6,702 nt of DNA from an uncultured cyanobacterium. GTDB taxonomy: Bacteria > Cyanobacteriota > Cyanobacteriia > Phormidesmidales > Phormidesmidaceae. The position numbers and the translations under genes were made by a program. The notes under the pieces were generated by a model. That model was not told the DNA's origin. It saw only the letters and a program-made list of their open reading frames with translations, and did no database searches. Where the stretch lies: positions 1-6,702 of the forward strand of contig CALHGI010000228.1 of assembly GCA_938029995.1 (NCBI GenBank), given 5' to 3'. Shown one piece after another: positions 1 through 5,722 of this stretch (position 1 is its first letter; each line of letters opens with the position of its first letter).

Positions 1-4
1 AACC

Positions 5-32
5 TTGACCCTCAAAGCGTCTGCTCTAGGAT
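5..32 (+). promoter_or_regulatory. Candidate sigma70-type promoter for the small ORF at 93-227
   Basis: TTGACC (5-10) matches the -35 consensus at five of six positions. TAGGAT (27-32) matches the -10 consensus at four of six, with a 16-base spacer. A start near base 39 would leave a leader of about 54 bases before the ATG at 93. The match is modest and lies at the window edge, so it may be chance. Confidence 0.25.
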
Positions 33-92
33 GCGTTTGCGATGTCCGTTAGTCTTCCAAAGATGACTGGATGCTAACTGAGGAAGGGACAA

Positions 93-227
93 ATGACTCT
101 TAACAGAAGCCATCCAAGCAGTACGCTTTTGATCCCAGACGTTGGGCGTAGCAAAAAGTATCCGGAAAGCCAAGACTTTTTGAATGTAATTTCAATTAGC
201 TTTAATCAAGACCCTGTCAGAACTTGA
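93..227 (+). CDS. Possible small protein of 44 residues, unknown function
   Basis: This is a short open frame that starts with ATG and ends in TGA. The support is the ribosome binding site: AGGAAGGG at 81-88 is a near-perfect Shine-Dalgarno sequence, with its AGGA core 8 bases before the ATG. An in-frame TAA at 75-77 excludes a longer upstream form. The product begins MTLNRSHPSS and ends FNQDPVRT. It is polar, with one mildly hydrophobic stretch (NVISIS) and no signal peptide, membrane segment or cysteine pair that I can see. I do not recognise a family. A promoter-like pair lies just upstream (5-32). The frame could also be fortuitous, because 44 codons is within what chance allows. Conservation in relatives or ribosome profiling would decide it. 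Confidence 0.3.
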   Translation: MTLNRSHPSSTLLIPDVGRSKKYPESQDFLNVISISFNQDPVRT

Positions 228-229
228 CA
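215..229. repeat. Small perfect inverted repeat, operator-like
   Basis: TGTCA (215-219) and TGACA (225-229) form a perfect 5-5-5 dyad. It overlaps the stop codon of the possible small ORF, and a TTGACA hexamer sits at 224-229. No well-spaced -10 element follows that hexamer. The role is unknown. It could be a protein-binding site for expression of the downstream gene or a chance dyad. Confidence 0.2.
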
Positions 230-369
230 AAGTTGGGTCTAATGATGCCTTCAAGCTAATAAAGCAATCAATATACTGGATGAATCAAATCTTGAGGTGG
301 ATTTTACGTACGTAGATGCCTTAGAGGTGTCAAATTTATGTAACTTTGTACGGTGGTAGATGCGAAAAC

Positions 370-423
370 TTGACGAACCTCCCCGACAGAACACATAAAC
401 ATCGAAGGGGGTAAGGGTATACT
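370..423 (+). promoter_or_regulatory. Candidate promoter region of the 148-residue protein gene
   Basis: There are two overlapping possibilities. TTGACG (370-375) with CATAAA (394-399) at an 18-base spacing would give a leader of about 45 bases. TATACT (418-423), five of six to the -10 consensus, lacks a proper -35 element but would place transcription start about 20 bases before the ATG at 451. Only one of the two need be used. This is an inference from consensus matching. Confidence 0.35.
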
Positions 424-450
424 AAGTTCTAGCCGTTTGCTTATCTAATC

Positions 451-897
451 ATGCAGCACTTGGCCAAGGTTTGCCATACCACCTCTGAAGGCGCTCTCGT
501 CTTACAGTTTCTGGCGCGCCAGCTTGAAGATTATTTATGGGAATTGTCCATTGGGGATCAAGAAACTGTCTGTACCTTGCCCGTAACTCTGAATGAAGGC
601 ACCCTTGTTTTAGTGGAGCTAGACGCATCTAACCAAGTAGTTGAGCTTCAAGAAGCAACGGATTGGGTTTTAGATTTAGTGTCTCAATTTCTAACCCAAG
701 GTGTGACCCCACAGTTTTTCCACCAAGAAGTTGAACGGGCTGAGCAGTGGCGACAGTCCCTGACATTGCAAAGCCAAGAAATTCGTCGTCGTGCTTTAGA
801 AACGGCGGCCCGCCGAGATGAGATCCAAGCTTTAGAAAAGAAGCTGAGGCTAGAGCAGGAAGAACTGGAAAAGCAAAATGAAACCCAGTCTCCCTAG
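451..897 (+). CDS. Conserved-looking hypothetical protein with helical, coiled-coil-like C-terminus
   Basis: The function is not recognised. The 148-residue product has two parts. Residues 1-66 alternate hydrophobic and polar residues in a way that suggests a small beta-rich fold (for example GALVLQF at 14-20 and GTLVLVELD at 50-58). Residues 68-145 look helical. They begin with an amphipathic stretch containing DWVLDLVSQFL (71-81) and end in a highly charged Arg/Glu/Gln-rich segment (about 91-142) typical of a coiled coil. There is no signal peptide or membrane segment, so a cytosolic protein or a subunit of an assembly is likely. ATG at 451 is the only good start, since an in-frame TAG at 430-432 lies just upstream. 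No clear Shine-Dalgarno sequence precedes it, which is common in cyanobacteria. It appears to be a single-gene unit, with a terminator-like hairpin 20 bases after the stop and a convergent neighbour. Confidence 0.8.
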   Translation: MQHLAKVCHTTSEGALVLQFLARQLEDYLWELSIGDQETVCTLPVTLNEGTLVLVELDASNQVVELQEATDWVLDLVSQFLTQGVTPQFFHQEVERAEQWRQSLTLQSQEIRRRALETAARRDEIQALEKKLRLEQEELEKQNETQSP

Positions 898-917
898 CTC
901 TGTTGGGCCAGTGGTGT

Positions 918-936
918 AAACCCTGAGCGGGTTTTT
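918..936 (+). terminator. Rho-independent-like terminator of the 148-residue protein gene
   Basis: AAACCC (918-923) and GGGTTT (929-934) form a perfect 6-bp stem around a 5-base loop. The last three stem bases are part of a run of five T (932-936). It begins about 20 bases after the TAG at 895-897. The stem is short, so termination may be weak. Confidence 0.5.
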
Positions 937-1008
937 GCGGTTTGGTAGCGGTTATCTGATTATTTTTAGGGGCTAGAATATAAGGCCCGCCATCATTTGG
1001 ACGCTGTC

Positions 1009-1034
1009 GGCTGGGTCAGGTAGGCAACCCAGCC
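1009..1034. terminator. Strong stem-loop in the convergent gap, possible terminator or 3'-end structure
   Basis: GGCTGGGT (1009-1016) pairs perfectly with ACCCAGCC (1027-1034) around a 10-base loop, giving a GC-rich 8-bp stem. On the + strand a run of five T (1041-1045) follows after CTAAAA. On the - strand, where it lies about 30 bases past the stop of the kinase-like gene, no T run follows. It may act as a back-up terminator for the + gene and as an mRNA 3'-end stabiliser for the - gene. Confidence 0.4.
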
Positions 1035-1064
1035 CTAAAATTTTTCTGTCAGTTGGCTAGAGCC

Positions 1065-2984
1065 CTAGGCGGGTTTCTGAGCTGGTAGTAACGGTGTGTT
1101 GTTTACGATCTGGGTATTGCCAGGGGCTGGGATAAAAATAGTCCGTAATAATCTGGCTGCCGCCCGCTGGGCTAGGTTCCGCGCGACTCGCTGCCCCATC
1201 TGCCGGGTCTCCGGCTTCGCCAGTACCTGGGGTACGAGTCTGACGATTTTTCCTCCGTCCATGCCCTGGGTTTCCCCCAGTAGGTTCATAATGCGGCTGA
1301 TGTGCTCCCATTCGTTGGGGGAGGCTGCTGCGGTGGCAGGATCGGTGGATACTGGGCTGACGGCAGTTTGTAGGCGCTGCACTAGTCCATGGCCCAACTG
1401 GTCCAGACTCTTGGCTAGCTCATCGGCGATGCGATCGCGAATGTAGTCCCCCCGTTCGGAGAAGAGGTAGTTAATCGTTTGTTCGAGCACATTGGCTAGG
1501 TCATAGTCCTGGCTAGAGCGAGCATTTCGCAGCAGATTTTCCAAGCGATTCCAACGGAAATCCCCATCTTTAAACAGCAGCTCTTGGAGGGACTGGCGCA
1601 GTTCTGGCGATGGATCGGTGAGCAGTCGCTTAGCTACGTAGGGATAGGCTTTGCTGAGGACCTTAAAGTCAGGATCAACGCTAATGGCAATCCCGTCGAG
1701 GGTAACGAGGGATCGAATAATCAGCGCGTAATAGGCTGGTACCCGAAATGGATATTCATACATGAGGGCCGAAAATTCATCGGTGATGCTTTTGAGGTTC
1801 AGTTCCGCCACCGAGGCGCCTAGGGCGTTGTTAAAGACCTGAGCCAGGGCTGGGATAATGGGAGTCAGGTTGGTTTCAGGGGTGAGGAATTCTAGCTTGA
1901 CGTAGTCGTTGGCTAGGCCGTCAAAATCGCGATTTACCATGTGGACGATGGCTTCGATCAGGCCGTAGCGCTGGTAGCTTTCTACGTCACACATCATGCC
2001 AAAGTCTAGGTAGGCCAGTTTGCCATCATCGGTGACGAGCAAATTGCCAGGGTGGGGGTCAGCGTGGAAGAAACCATGCTCCAATAGCTGTCTAAGGGAG
2101 CACTGTACGCCAATCTCAACCACCTCGGTAGCTTTGAGCCCTTTGGCTTCCAGCACGGCCGGTTCGGTGAGCTTAGTGCCATTGATCCACTCCATGGTGA
2201 GTACCCGGCGGGCAGTCAGCTCAGTGTAGATTTTTGGCACGATGATGTCGGGTATATATCCGTAAAGGGATTCAAACCGCTGGGCGTTTTCCCCCTCGTG
2301 GTTATAGTCCATCTCTTCAAAGATGCGGGTGCCAAATTCATCCATGATGCTGACCAGGTCACTGCGCACCACGGTCAGGTTATTGCACGCCCATTGGGCC
2401 AACCGTCTTAATAGATAGATATCGCGGGTGATTTGGACGGTGAGGCCTGGCCGCTGCACCTTAATGGCCACGTCCTCGCCTGTTTTCAGTCTGCCTTTGT
2501 ATACCTGGCCCAGGGACGCTGCGGCCACAGGGTCGGGGGAAATTTCTGCATAGATATTGTCGGGGGTTTGTCCCAGATCTTCTTGGATCAGGCGAAAGGC
2601 AATTTCGTTGGGAAACGGAGGTATCTGGTCCTGGAGCTTGACCAGTTCTTCCATAAAGGCCGGGGGCACCAAATCTGGCCGGGTCGATAGGGCCTGGCCT
2701 ATTTTGATGTAAGCGGGACCCAGCTTGGTTAATACCTTCCGTAGCTGTACAGCCCGCTTAGCTGCATTCTTTCCTTTACGGTCGGTTTGCCGATCCCACA
2801 GCAGCCCCAGGCCAAACCCTAGGAATGTCCAGACCAACTCCAGCAGTCGCAGAAAAATTTGGAGGGGTCGGGAACGATAATATTGTGCGATCGCAGCCGG
2901 ATCGTAGGTCAGGAGATCATCCAAAGACTTACCTGGAGATCCTGAACCGTTATTCAAGCTAGAGAACGCTGGTGCCGCAGACAT
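1065..2984 (-). CDS. ABC1/AarF/UbiB-family atypical kinase-like protein
   Basis: This 639-residue protein carries the full set of ABC1-family signatures. They are KIGQ in the KxGQ region (94-97), the alanine-rich AAAS loop that replaces the glycine-rich loop (154-157), the nucleotide-binding lysine in VAIK (K175), the ExD motif (E224/D226), the catalytic loop HADPHPGN (307-314) and DFG (327-329). A hydrophobic stretch near residues 41-63 may attach it to membranes. The C-terminal 100 or so residues are family-variable and end in a proline-rich tail. Bacterial UbiB supports ubiquinone synthesis, and plastid ABC1K proteins influence plastoquinone and tocopherol metabolism at plastoglobules. A similar role at thylakoids or lipid bodies is inferred, and the substrate is unknown. 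The ATG is supported by AAAAGGA (complement of 2993-2999) with an 8-base gap. The gene faces the 148-residue gene convergently and recN divergently. All key residues are present, so it is not degenerate. Confidence 0.95.
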   Translation of the reverse strand: MSAAPAFSSLNNGSGSPGKSLDDLLTYDPAAIAQYYRSRPLQIFLRLLELVWTFLGFGLGLLWDRQTDRKGKNAAKRAVQLRKVLTKLGPAYIKIGQALSTRPDLVPPAFMEELVKLQDQIPPFPNEIAFRLIQEDLGQTPDNIYAEISPDPVAAASLGQVYKGRLKTGEDVAIKVQRPGLTVQITRDIYLLRRLAQWACNNLTVVRSDLVSIMDEFGTRIFEEMDYNHEGENAQRFESLYGYIPDIIVPKIYTELTARRVLTMEWINGTKLTEPAVLEAKGLKATEVVEIGVQCSLRQLLEHGFFHADPHPGNLLVTDDGKLAYLDFGMMCDVESYQRYGLIEAIVHMVNRDFDGLANDYVKLEFLTPETNLTPIIPALAQVFNNALGASVAELNLKSITDEFSALMYEYPFRVPAYYALIIRSLVTLDGIAISVDPDFKVLSKAYPYVAKRLLTDPSPELRQSLQELLFKDGDFRWNRLENLLRNARSSQDYDLANVLEQTINYLFSERGDYIRDRIADELAKSLDQLGHGLVQRLQTAVSPVSTDPATAAASPNEWEHISRIMNLLGETQGMDGGKIVRLVPQVLAKPETRQMGQRVARNLAQRAAARLLRTIFIPAPGNTQIVNNTPLLPAQKPA

Positions 2985-2992
2985 GGGTTATA

Positions 2993-2999
2993 TCCTTTT
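2993..2999 (-). promoter_or_regulatory. Shine-Dalgarno sequence of the ABC1 kinase-like gene
   Basis: Read on the minus strand this is AAAAGGA, 8 bases before the ATG whose first base is 2984. It fixes the start of the kinase-like protein. Confidence 0.7.
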
Positions 3000-3095
3000 A
3001 GGTATAAGGCGTTTCAATAAAATTCGACTGGAGTCATGGGGAGACCCCTCGGAGACTTGAAGGCATCCACCCAAGATTTGAATGGGCTTTCTTTA

Positions 3096-3118
3096 AGTTA
3101 TTTTAACTATTGTAACAA
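3096..3118. repeat. Two adjacent small palindromes upstream of the ABC1 gene
   Basis: AGTTA-TTT-TAACT (3096-3108) and TTGT-A-ACAA (3110-3118) are both perfect dyads and lie side by side. They sit 110-135 bases upstream of the kinase-like start codon in the region shared with recN. This is a plausible place for a regulator, but no known consensus is matched with confidence. Confidence 0.35.
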
Positions 3119-3139
3119 GCTGTCCCCAATATCCCCGTC

Positions 3140-3156
3140 GACTATCACTAATAGTC
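3140..3156. repeat. Perfect 17-bp inverted repeat in the divergent promoter region
   Basis: GACTAT (3140-3145) and ATAGTC (3151-3156) flank a 5-base centre. The dyad lies about 155 bases upstream of the kinase-like gene and about 240 bases upstream of recN. Its size and position suit a dimeric repressor or activator, but the regulator is unknown. Confidence 0.35.
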
Positions 3157-3264
3157 AGGATAATTCGTTCCTTTGATCAATGTCAGTCGCAGAAACCGAA
3201 GTCCTTGGGCTTTAACTGCGAAAAGATTTAGTTAAATTGCCCGAACCTGACATTTCACTTAATT

Positions 3265-3341
3265 TCCACAGTAAAAAATCCACAGTAAGATTGATTAGCT
3301 CGCTGGTCGAGCCGTACTGTTATTTGGCTGTCCCATACTGT
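3265..3341. promoter_or_regulatory. Cluster of four TACTGT/ACAGTA elements in the recN leader
   Basis: ACAGTA occurs at 3268-3273 and 3282-3287, inside a directly repeated 10-mer TCCACAGTAA (3265-3274, 3279-3288; period 14). Its complement TACTGT occurs at 3315-3320 and 3336-3341, inside CCRTACTGT (period 21, two helical turns). A GCTCG-N5-CGAGC dyad (3298-3312) lies between the two pairs. The last copy ends 54 bases before the recN ATG. TACTGT equals the half-site of the Escherichia coli LexA box, but here the halves point outward rather than inward and the spacing is wrong. A different or modified regulator is therefore more likely. Confidence 0.4.
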
Positions 3342-3381
3342 GCTCTGGTTTAGTCACATTTGTCTGCAACCTTTGGTGCCC

Positions 3382-3387
3382 AGGAGG
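3382..3387 (+). promoter_or_regulatory. Shine-Dalgarno sequence that decides the recN start
   Basis: AGGAGG is a perfect match to the anti-Shine-Dalgarno sequence. It lies 8 bases before the ATG at 3396 but only 2 bases before the in-frame ATG at 3390, and it is downstream of the TTG at 3360. It therefore favours 3396. Confidence 0.8.
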
Positions 3388-3395
3388 CAATGGCC

Positions 3396-5114
3396 ATGCT
3401 AACCTCCCTGAAAATCGACAATTTCACCCTCATTGATCAGCTAGAGCTGTCGCTACAGCCTGGTCTTAATGTGCTCACTGGAGAAACAGGGGCCGGAAAA
3501 TCTATCATCCTCGATGCCATTGATACGGTATTAGGGGGTAAAGCCAGTGGACGGTTAGTCCGTACAGGCGAGACAAAAGCCTTAATCGAAGCCACGTTTC
3601 AGGCTCCTCCCATCGTCACCGAGTGGCTCAATACCCACGACATTCCCCTGGTTGATGGCGGTCTCCACTGTCGGCGCGAGTTAACCACCGGTCGAGGCAG
3701 TGTTCGTAGTCGTAGTCGGCTCAATGATGTCATCGTCAAAAAAAATCAGTTAGAAGAGCTCCGTCGTCTGCTGGTGGAAATTACCGCCCAGGGCCAAACC
3801 GTGCAACTAGGCTCCCTGGATGCCCAGCGCGATTGGCTTGACGGGTTTGGTGGCAGTCAACAGCAGCAACAGCGTCAAGTCGTCAGTCAGGCCTATGACG
3901 CTGCTATCCAGGCTCAACAAGCGTTAGATCGTCGTCGTCGAGCCGAGCAGCAGCGTCAGCAGCAGCTGGATTTGTTCGACTACCATGCCCAAGATTTAAG
4001 CAGTGCCAATTTACAAGACCCAGATGAGTTAGATCGCTTAAAGCAGGAGCATCAGCGCCTGAGCCACAGCGTAGAACTGCAAAAGCAAAGCTACGACGCT
4101 TACCAAATCCTCTACGAAAGTGATGGCAGCTTCGATAGCTGTTCTGACCTCTTGGGACGGGTGGAACAAATGCTCAACTCAATGCAGCGGTTTGATGAGC
4201 AAGTGACACCCATGTTGGATTTGGTCAGCGATGCCCTGGCCCAAGTAGAAGAAGCGGGCCGCCAAATTAATACCTATGGGGAAAATTTAGAAACAGACCC
4301 AGCCCGCCTCGCTGAGGTGGAGACCCGCATGAGCTACCTCAAACAGCTGTGCCGGAAATATGGTCGCGATTTGCCTGAGCTGATTGAGTACTATCAGGAA
4401 ATACAGGTGGCCTTAGATGCACTTAACGGCGATGGTCAGTCTATTGAAGCCTTAGAAGCTACCTATGAGGAAACCCAATCCACGCTGGAAAATGAATGTG
4501 CCAAGCTGACAAAACTTCGCAAAAAAGCGGCTAAGCGCCTAGAGTCCCAACTGGTGGATGAGCTCAAACCCCTAGCCATGGATCGGGTCAAATTTAAGGC
4601 TGACCTCCAGCCCATGGCTCCCCACGCCCATGGAGGGGATATCGTCGAGTTTCTCTTTAGCCCTAACCCCGGCGAGCCCCTACAGCCCCTGACAGAAATA
4701 GCATCAGGTGGAGAAATGAGTCGCTTTCTGCTGGCTTTTAAAGCCTGTTTTACTAAAGTCGACCCCATTGGGACCTTAATCTTTGACGAAATTGACGTAG
4801 GTGTTTCAGGCCGTGTGGCTCAAACCATTGCCGAAAAGCTTTATCAGCTGAGTCAGCATCGTCAAGTCCTCTGCGTGACCCATCAACCCCTGGTGGCCGC
4901 CATGGCAGATGCTCATTTCCATGTCGATAAGCAAGTGGTCTCCAACGGCAAAAAAAAGAGTGATGAGCGCACCGTGGTGAGGGTGACTGATCTCGATGCC
5001 GCTGCCCGTCGTGAAGAGCTGGCCCAGCTAGCGGGTGGTCGCTCCCATCAAGAAGGGATTGCCTTTGCTGAATCACTCCTTGCCCAAGCGGCTACGATTC
5101 GCCAAGACGATTGA
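3396..5114 (+). CDS. recN: DNA repair protein RecN
   Basis: RecN is an SMC-like ATPase that binds DNA ends and helps recombinational repair of double-strand breaks. With the ATG at 3396 it has 572 residues, close to the family norm, and begins MLTSLKIDNFTLIDQ as RecN proteins do. The frame stays open to a TTG at 3360, but the AGGAGG at 3382-3387 argues against that start. The head domain halves are clear: Walker A GETGAGKS (29-36), ABC signature ASGGEMSR (436-443), Walker B LIFDE with D464/E465, and the switch histidine in VTHQ (H496). Between them lie coiled-coil arms, with the family motif DPARLAEVE (301-309) on the returning arm. Two oddities stand out. The usual GQHEHQ-type motif is replaced by AQGQTVQL (131-138), and a glutamine-rich stretch (152-192, 15 Gln in 41 residues) opens the first arm. 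The gene is divergent from the ABC1 gene and seems to be transcribed alone. All ATPase residues are intact. Confidence 0.96.
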   Translation: MLTSLKIDNFTLIDQLELSLQPGLNVLTGETGAGKSIILDAIDTVLGGKASGRLVRTGETKALIEATFQAPPIVTEWLNTHDIPLVDGGLHCRRELTTGRGSVRSRSRLNDVIVKKNQLEELRRLLVEITAQGQTVQLGSLDAQRDWLDGFGGSQQQQQRQVVSQAYDAAIQAQQALDRRRRAEQQRQQQLDLFDYHAQDLSSANLQDPDELDRLKQEHQRLSHSVELQKQSYDAYQILYESDGSFDSCSDLLGRVEQMLNSMQRFDEQVTPMLDLVSDALAQVEEAGRQINTYGENLETDPARLAEVETRMSYLKQLCRKYGRDLPELIEYYQEIQVALDALNGDGQSIEALEATYEETQSTLENECAKLTKLRKKAAKRLESQLVDELKPLAMDRVKFKADLQPMAPHAHGGDIVEFLFSPNPGEPLQPLTEIASGGEMSRFLLAFKACFTKVDPIGTLIFDEIDVGVSGRVAQTIAEKLYQLSQHRQVLCVTHQPLVAAMADAHFHVDKQVVSNGKKKSDERTVVRVTDLDAAARREELAQLAGGRSHQEGIAFAESLLAQAATIRQDD

Positions 5115-5137
5115 ATCGTGAATGGTGGGACCTCTAC

Positions 5138-5154
5138 ATAGGCGACTATTTTTT
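5138..5154 (+). terminator. Weak candidate terminator of recN
   Basis: ATAG (5138-5141) and CTAT (5146-5149) close a GCGA tetraloop of the stable GNRA type. The stem runs straight into six T (5149-5154). Four AT-rich base pairs make a weak stem. A second dyad, ACGATTC (5094-5100) with GAATCGT (5113-5119), overlaps the recN stop but has no T run. Confidence 0.3.
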
Positions 5155-5722
5155 GTGACTAAAGTTTCTTGTGGGGACTGGCGCCCTGGGTATAGCGAAT
5201 GGCCTAATGCGCTAGGACCTGCGCGCCTCAGGTTAACTGCGGTCTCTTACGATTGGCAGACATGTCCATCGTCCTAAAACATCTGGCGGATGCAATCAGC
5301 TTTAAATGATTTGGGCATTTTGGATAAAACTTAAATTTAGCCCACACTGTAAGAGGGCATGGGCCTAATAATTTAGTGCAGGTTTACTTTTGCTGAGAAC
5401 TCGGATCGTTGCTAGTGCAGGGTCTTAATCGCCCGTAGGGTAGTGCAATTCAGTGAATACCATTCACTGAATTGGGCCTAATTATTGGCAGTTAAGGATT
5501 CCAGCGATCGCTAGTGCTGTAAACCATATGTGACAAGTTATATTTCAGCATTATTGTCAGACTCTCGCTGTCGTTGGCCATTACTTGCTTAAAATTGTGA
5601 TTTTTGATTGTTCCCTGATTGTGTGGCGCGCCCTTAATACTATTCCAGCGGAGTTAGCAGGTTTACAAGTATCGTATTTTGCGGCATTAGCATGGGGGCG
5701 GCAGTCGATTAGACTCGCGTCT
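5155..5722. other. Long non-coding or poorly coding stretch with dispersed short repeats
   Basis: No convincing gene is seen on either strand between recN and the PAS-GGDEF gene. The stretch holds three copies of GGCCTAAT (5201-5208, 5362-5369, 5475-5482), four copies of TAGTGC starting at 5374, 5413, 5441 and 5512, one HIP1 site (5504-5511) and a perfect 29-bp double palindrome (5446-5474). From 5534 it is open in the frame of the downstream gene, so its last part could encode an N-terminal extension. The repeats may be remnants of a decayed repetitive element or a regulatory region. An untranslated RNA is also possible but has no specific support. Confidence 0.45.
5446..5474. repeat. Perfect 29-bp inverted repeat built from two 11-bp palindromes
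   Basis: The arms CAATTCAGTGAAT (5446-5458) and ATTCACTGAATTG (5462-5474) are exact reverse complements around ACC. Within each arm ATTCA-N-TGAAT is itself palindromic (5448-5458 and 5462-5472), so the element is also a tandem pair with a 14-bp period. No T run follows, so it is not a standard terminator. It looks like a double operator or an end of a mobile repeat. Confidence 0.6.

Noticed and set aside
1057..1823. Open frames overlapping the ABC1 gene in other frames (for example - strand 1057-1311, + strand 1096-1446 and 1584-1823)
   Set aside because: They lie inside a gene with complete family motifs. Their products are Arg/Ser/Pro-rich or featureless and no ribosome binding sites support them.
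1053..1916. Recurrent octamer TTGGCTAG (four copies)
   Set aside because: Three copies encode Leu-Ala-Asn/Lys in the same frame with the codons CTA GCC AAx, so codon use explains them.
3262..3288. DnaA boxes (TCCACA twice, the first close to the cyanobacterial-type TTTTCCACA)
   Set aside because: The second copy matches poorly, there are only two, and no origin-like AT-rich region or dnaA/dnaN gene is near.
3360..3395. TTG 3360 or ATG 3390 as recN start
   Set aside because: The AGGAGG lies after the TTG and only 2 bases before ATG 3390. ATG 3396 has ideal spacing and gives the usual RecN N-terminus.
4463..5076. Minus-strand open frames inside recN (4463-4768 and 4753-5076)
   Set aside because: They are antisense shadows of a gene with intact Walker and signature motifs, and show no family features of their own.
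5217..5480. Possible tRNA or structured RNA in the recN downstream gap
   Set aside because: Small stems such as ACCTG-N7-CAGGT exist, but no cloverleaf, T-loop signature or other known RNA fold could be traced.
1431..5511. GCGATCGC palindromes as regulatory sites
   Set aside because: These are HIP1 sites, widespread in cyanobacterial genomes. They are useful as a taxonomic hint only.
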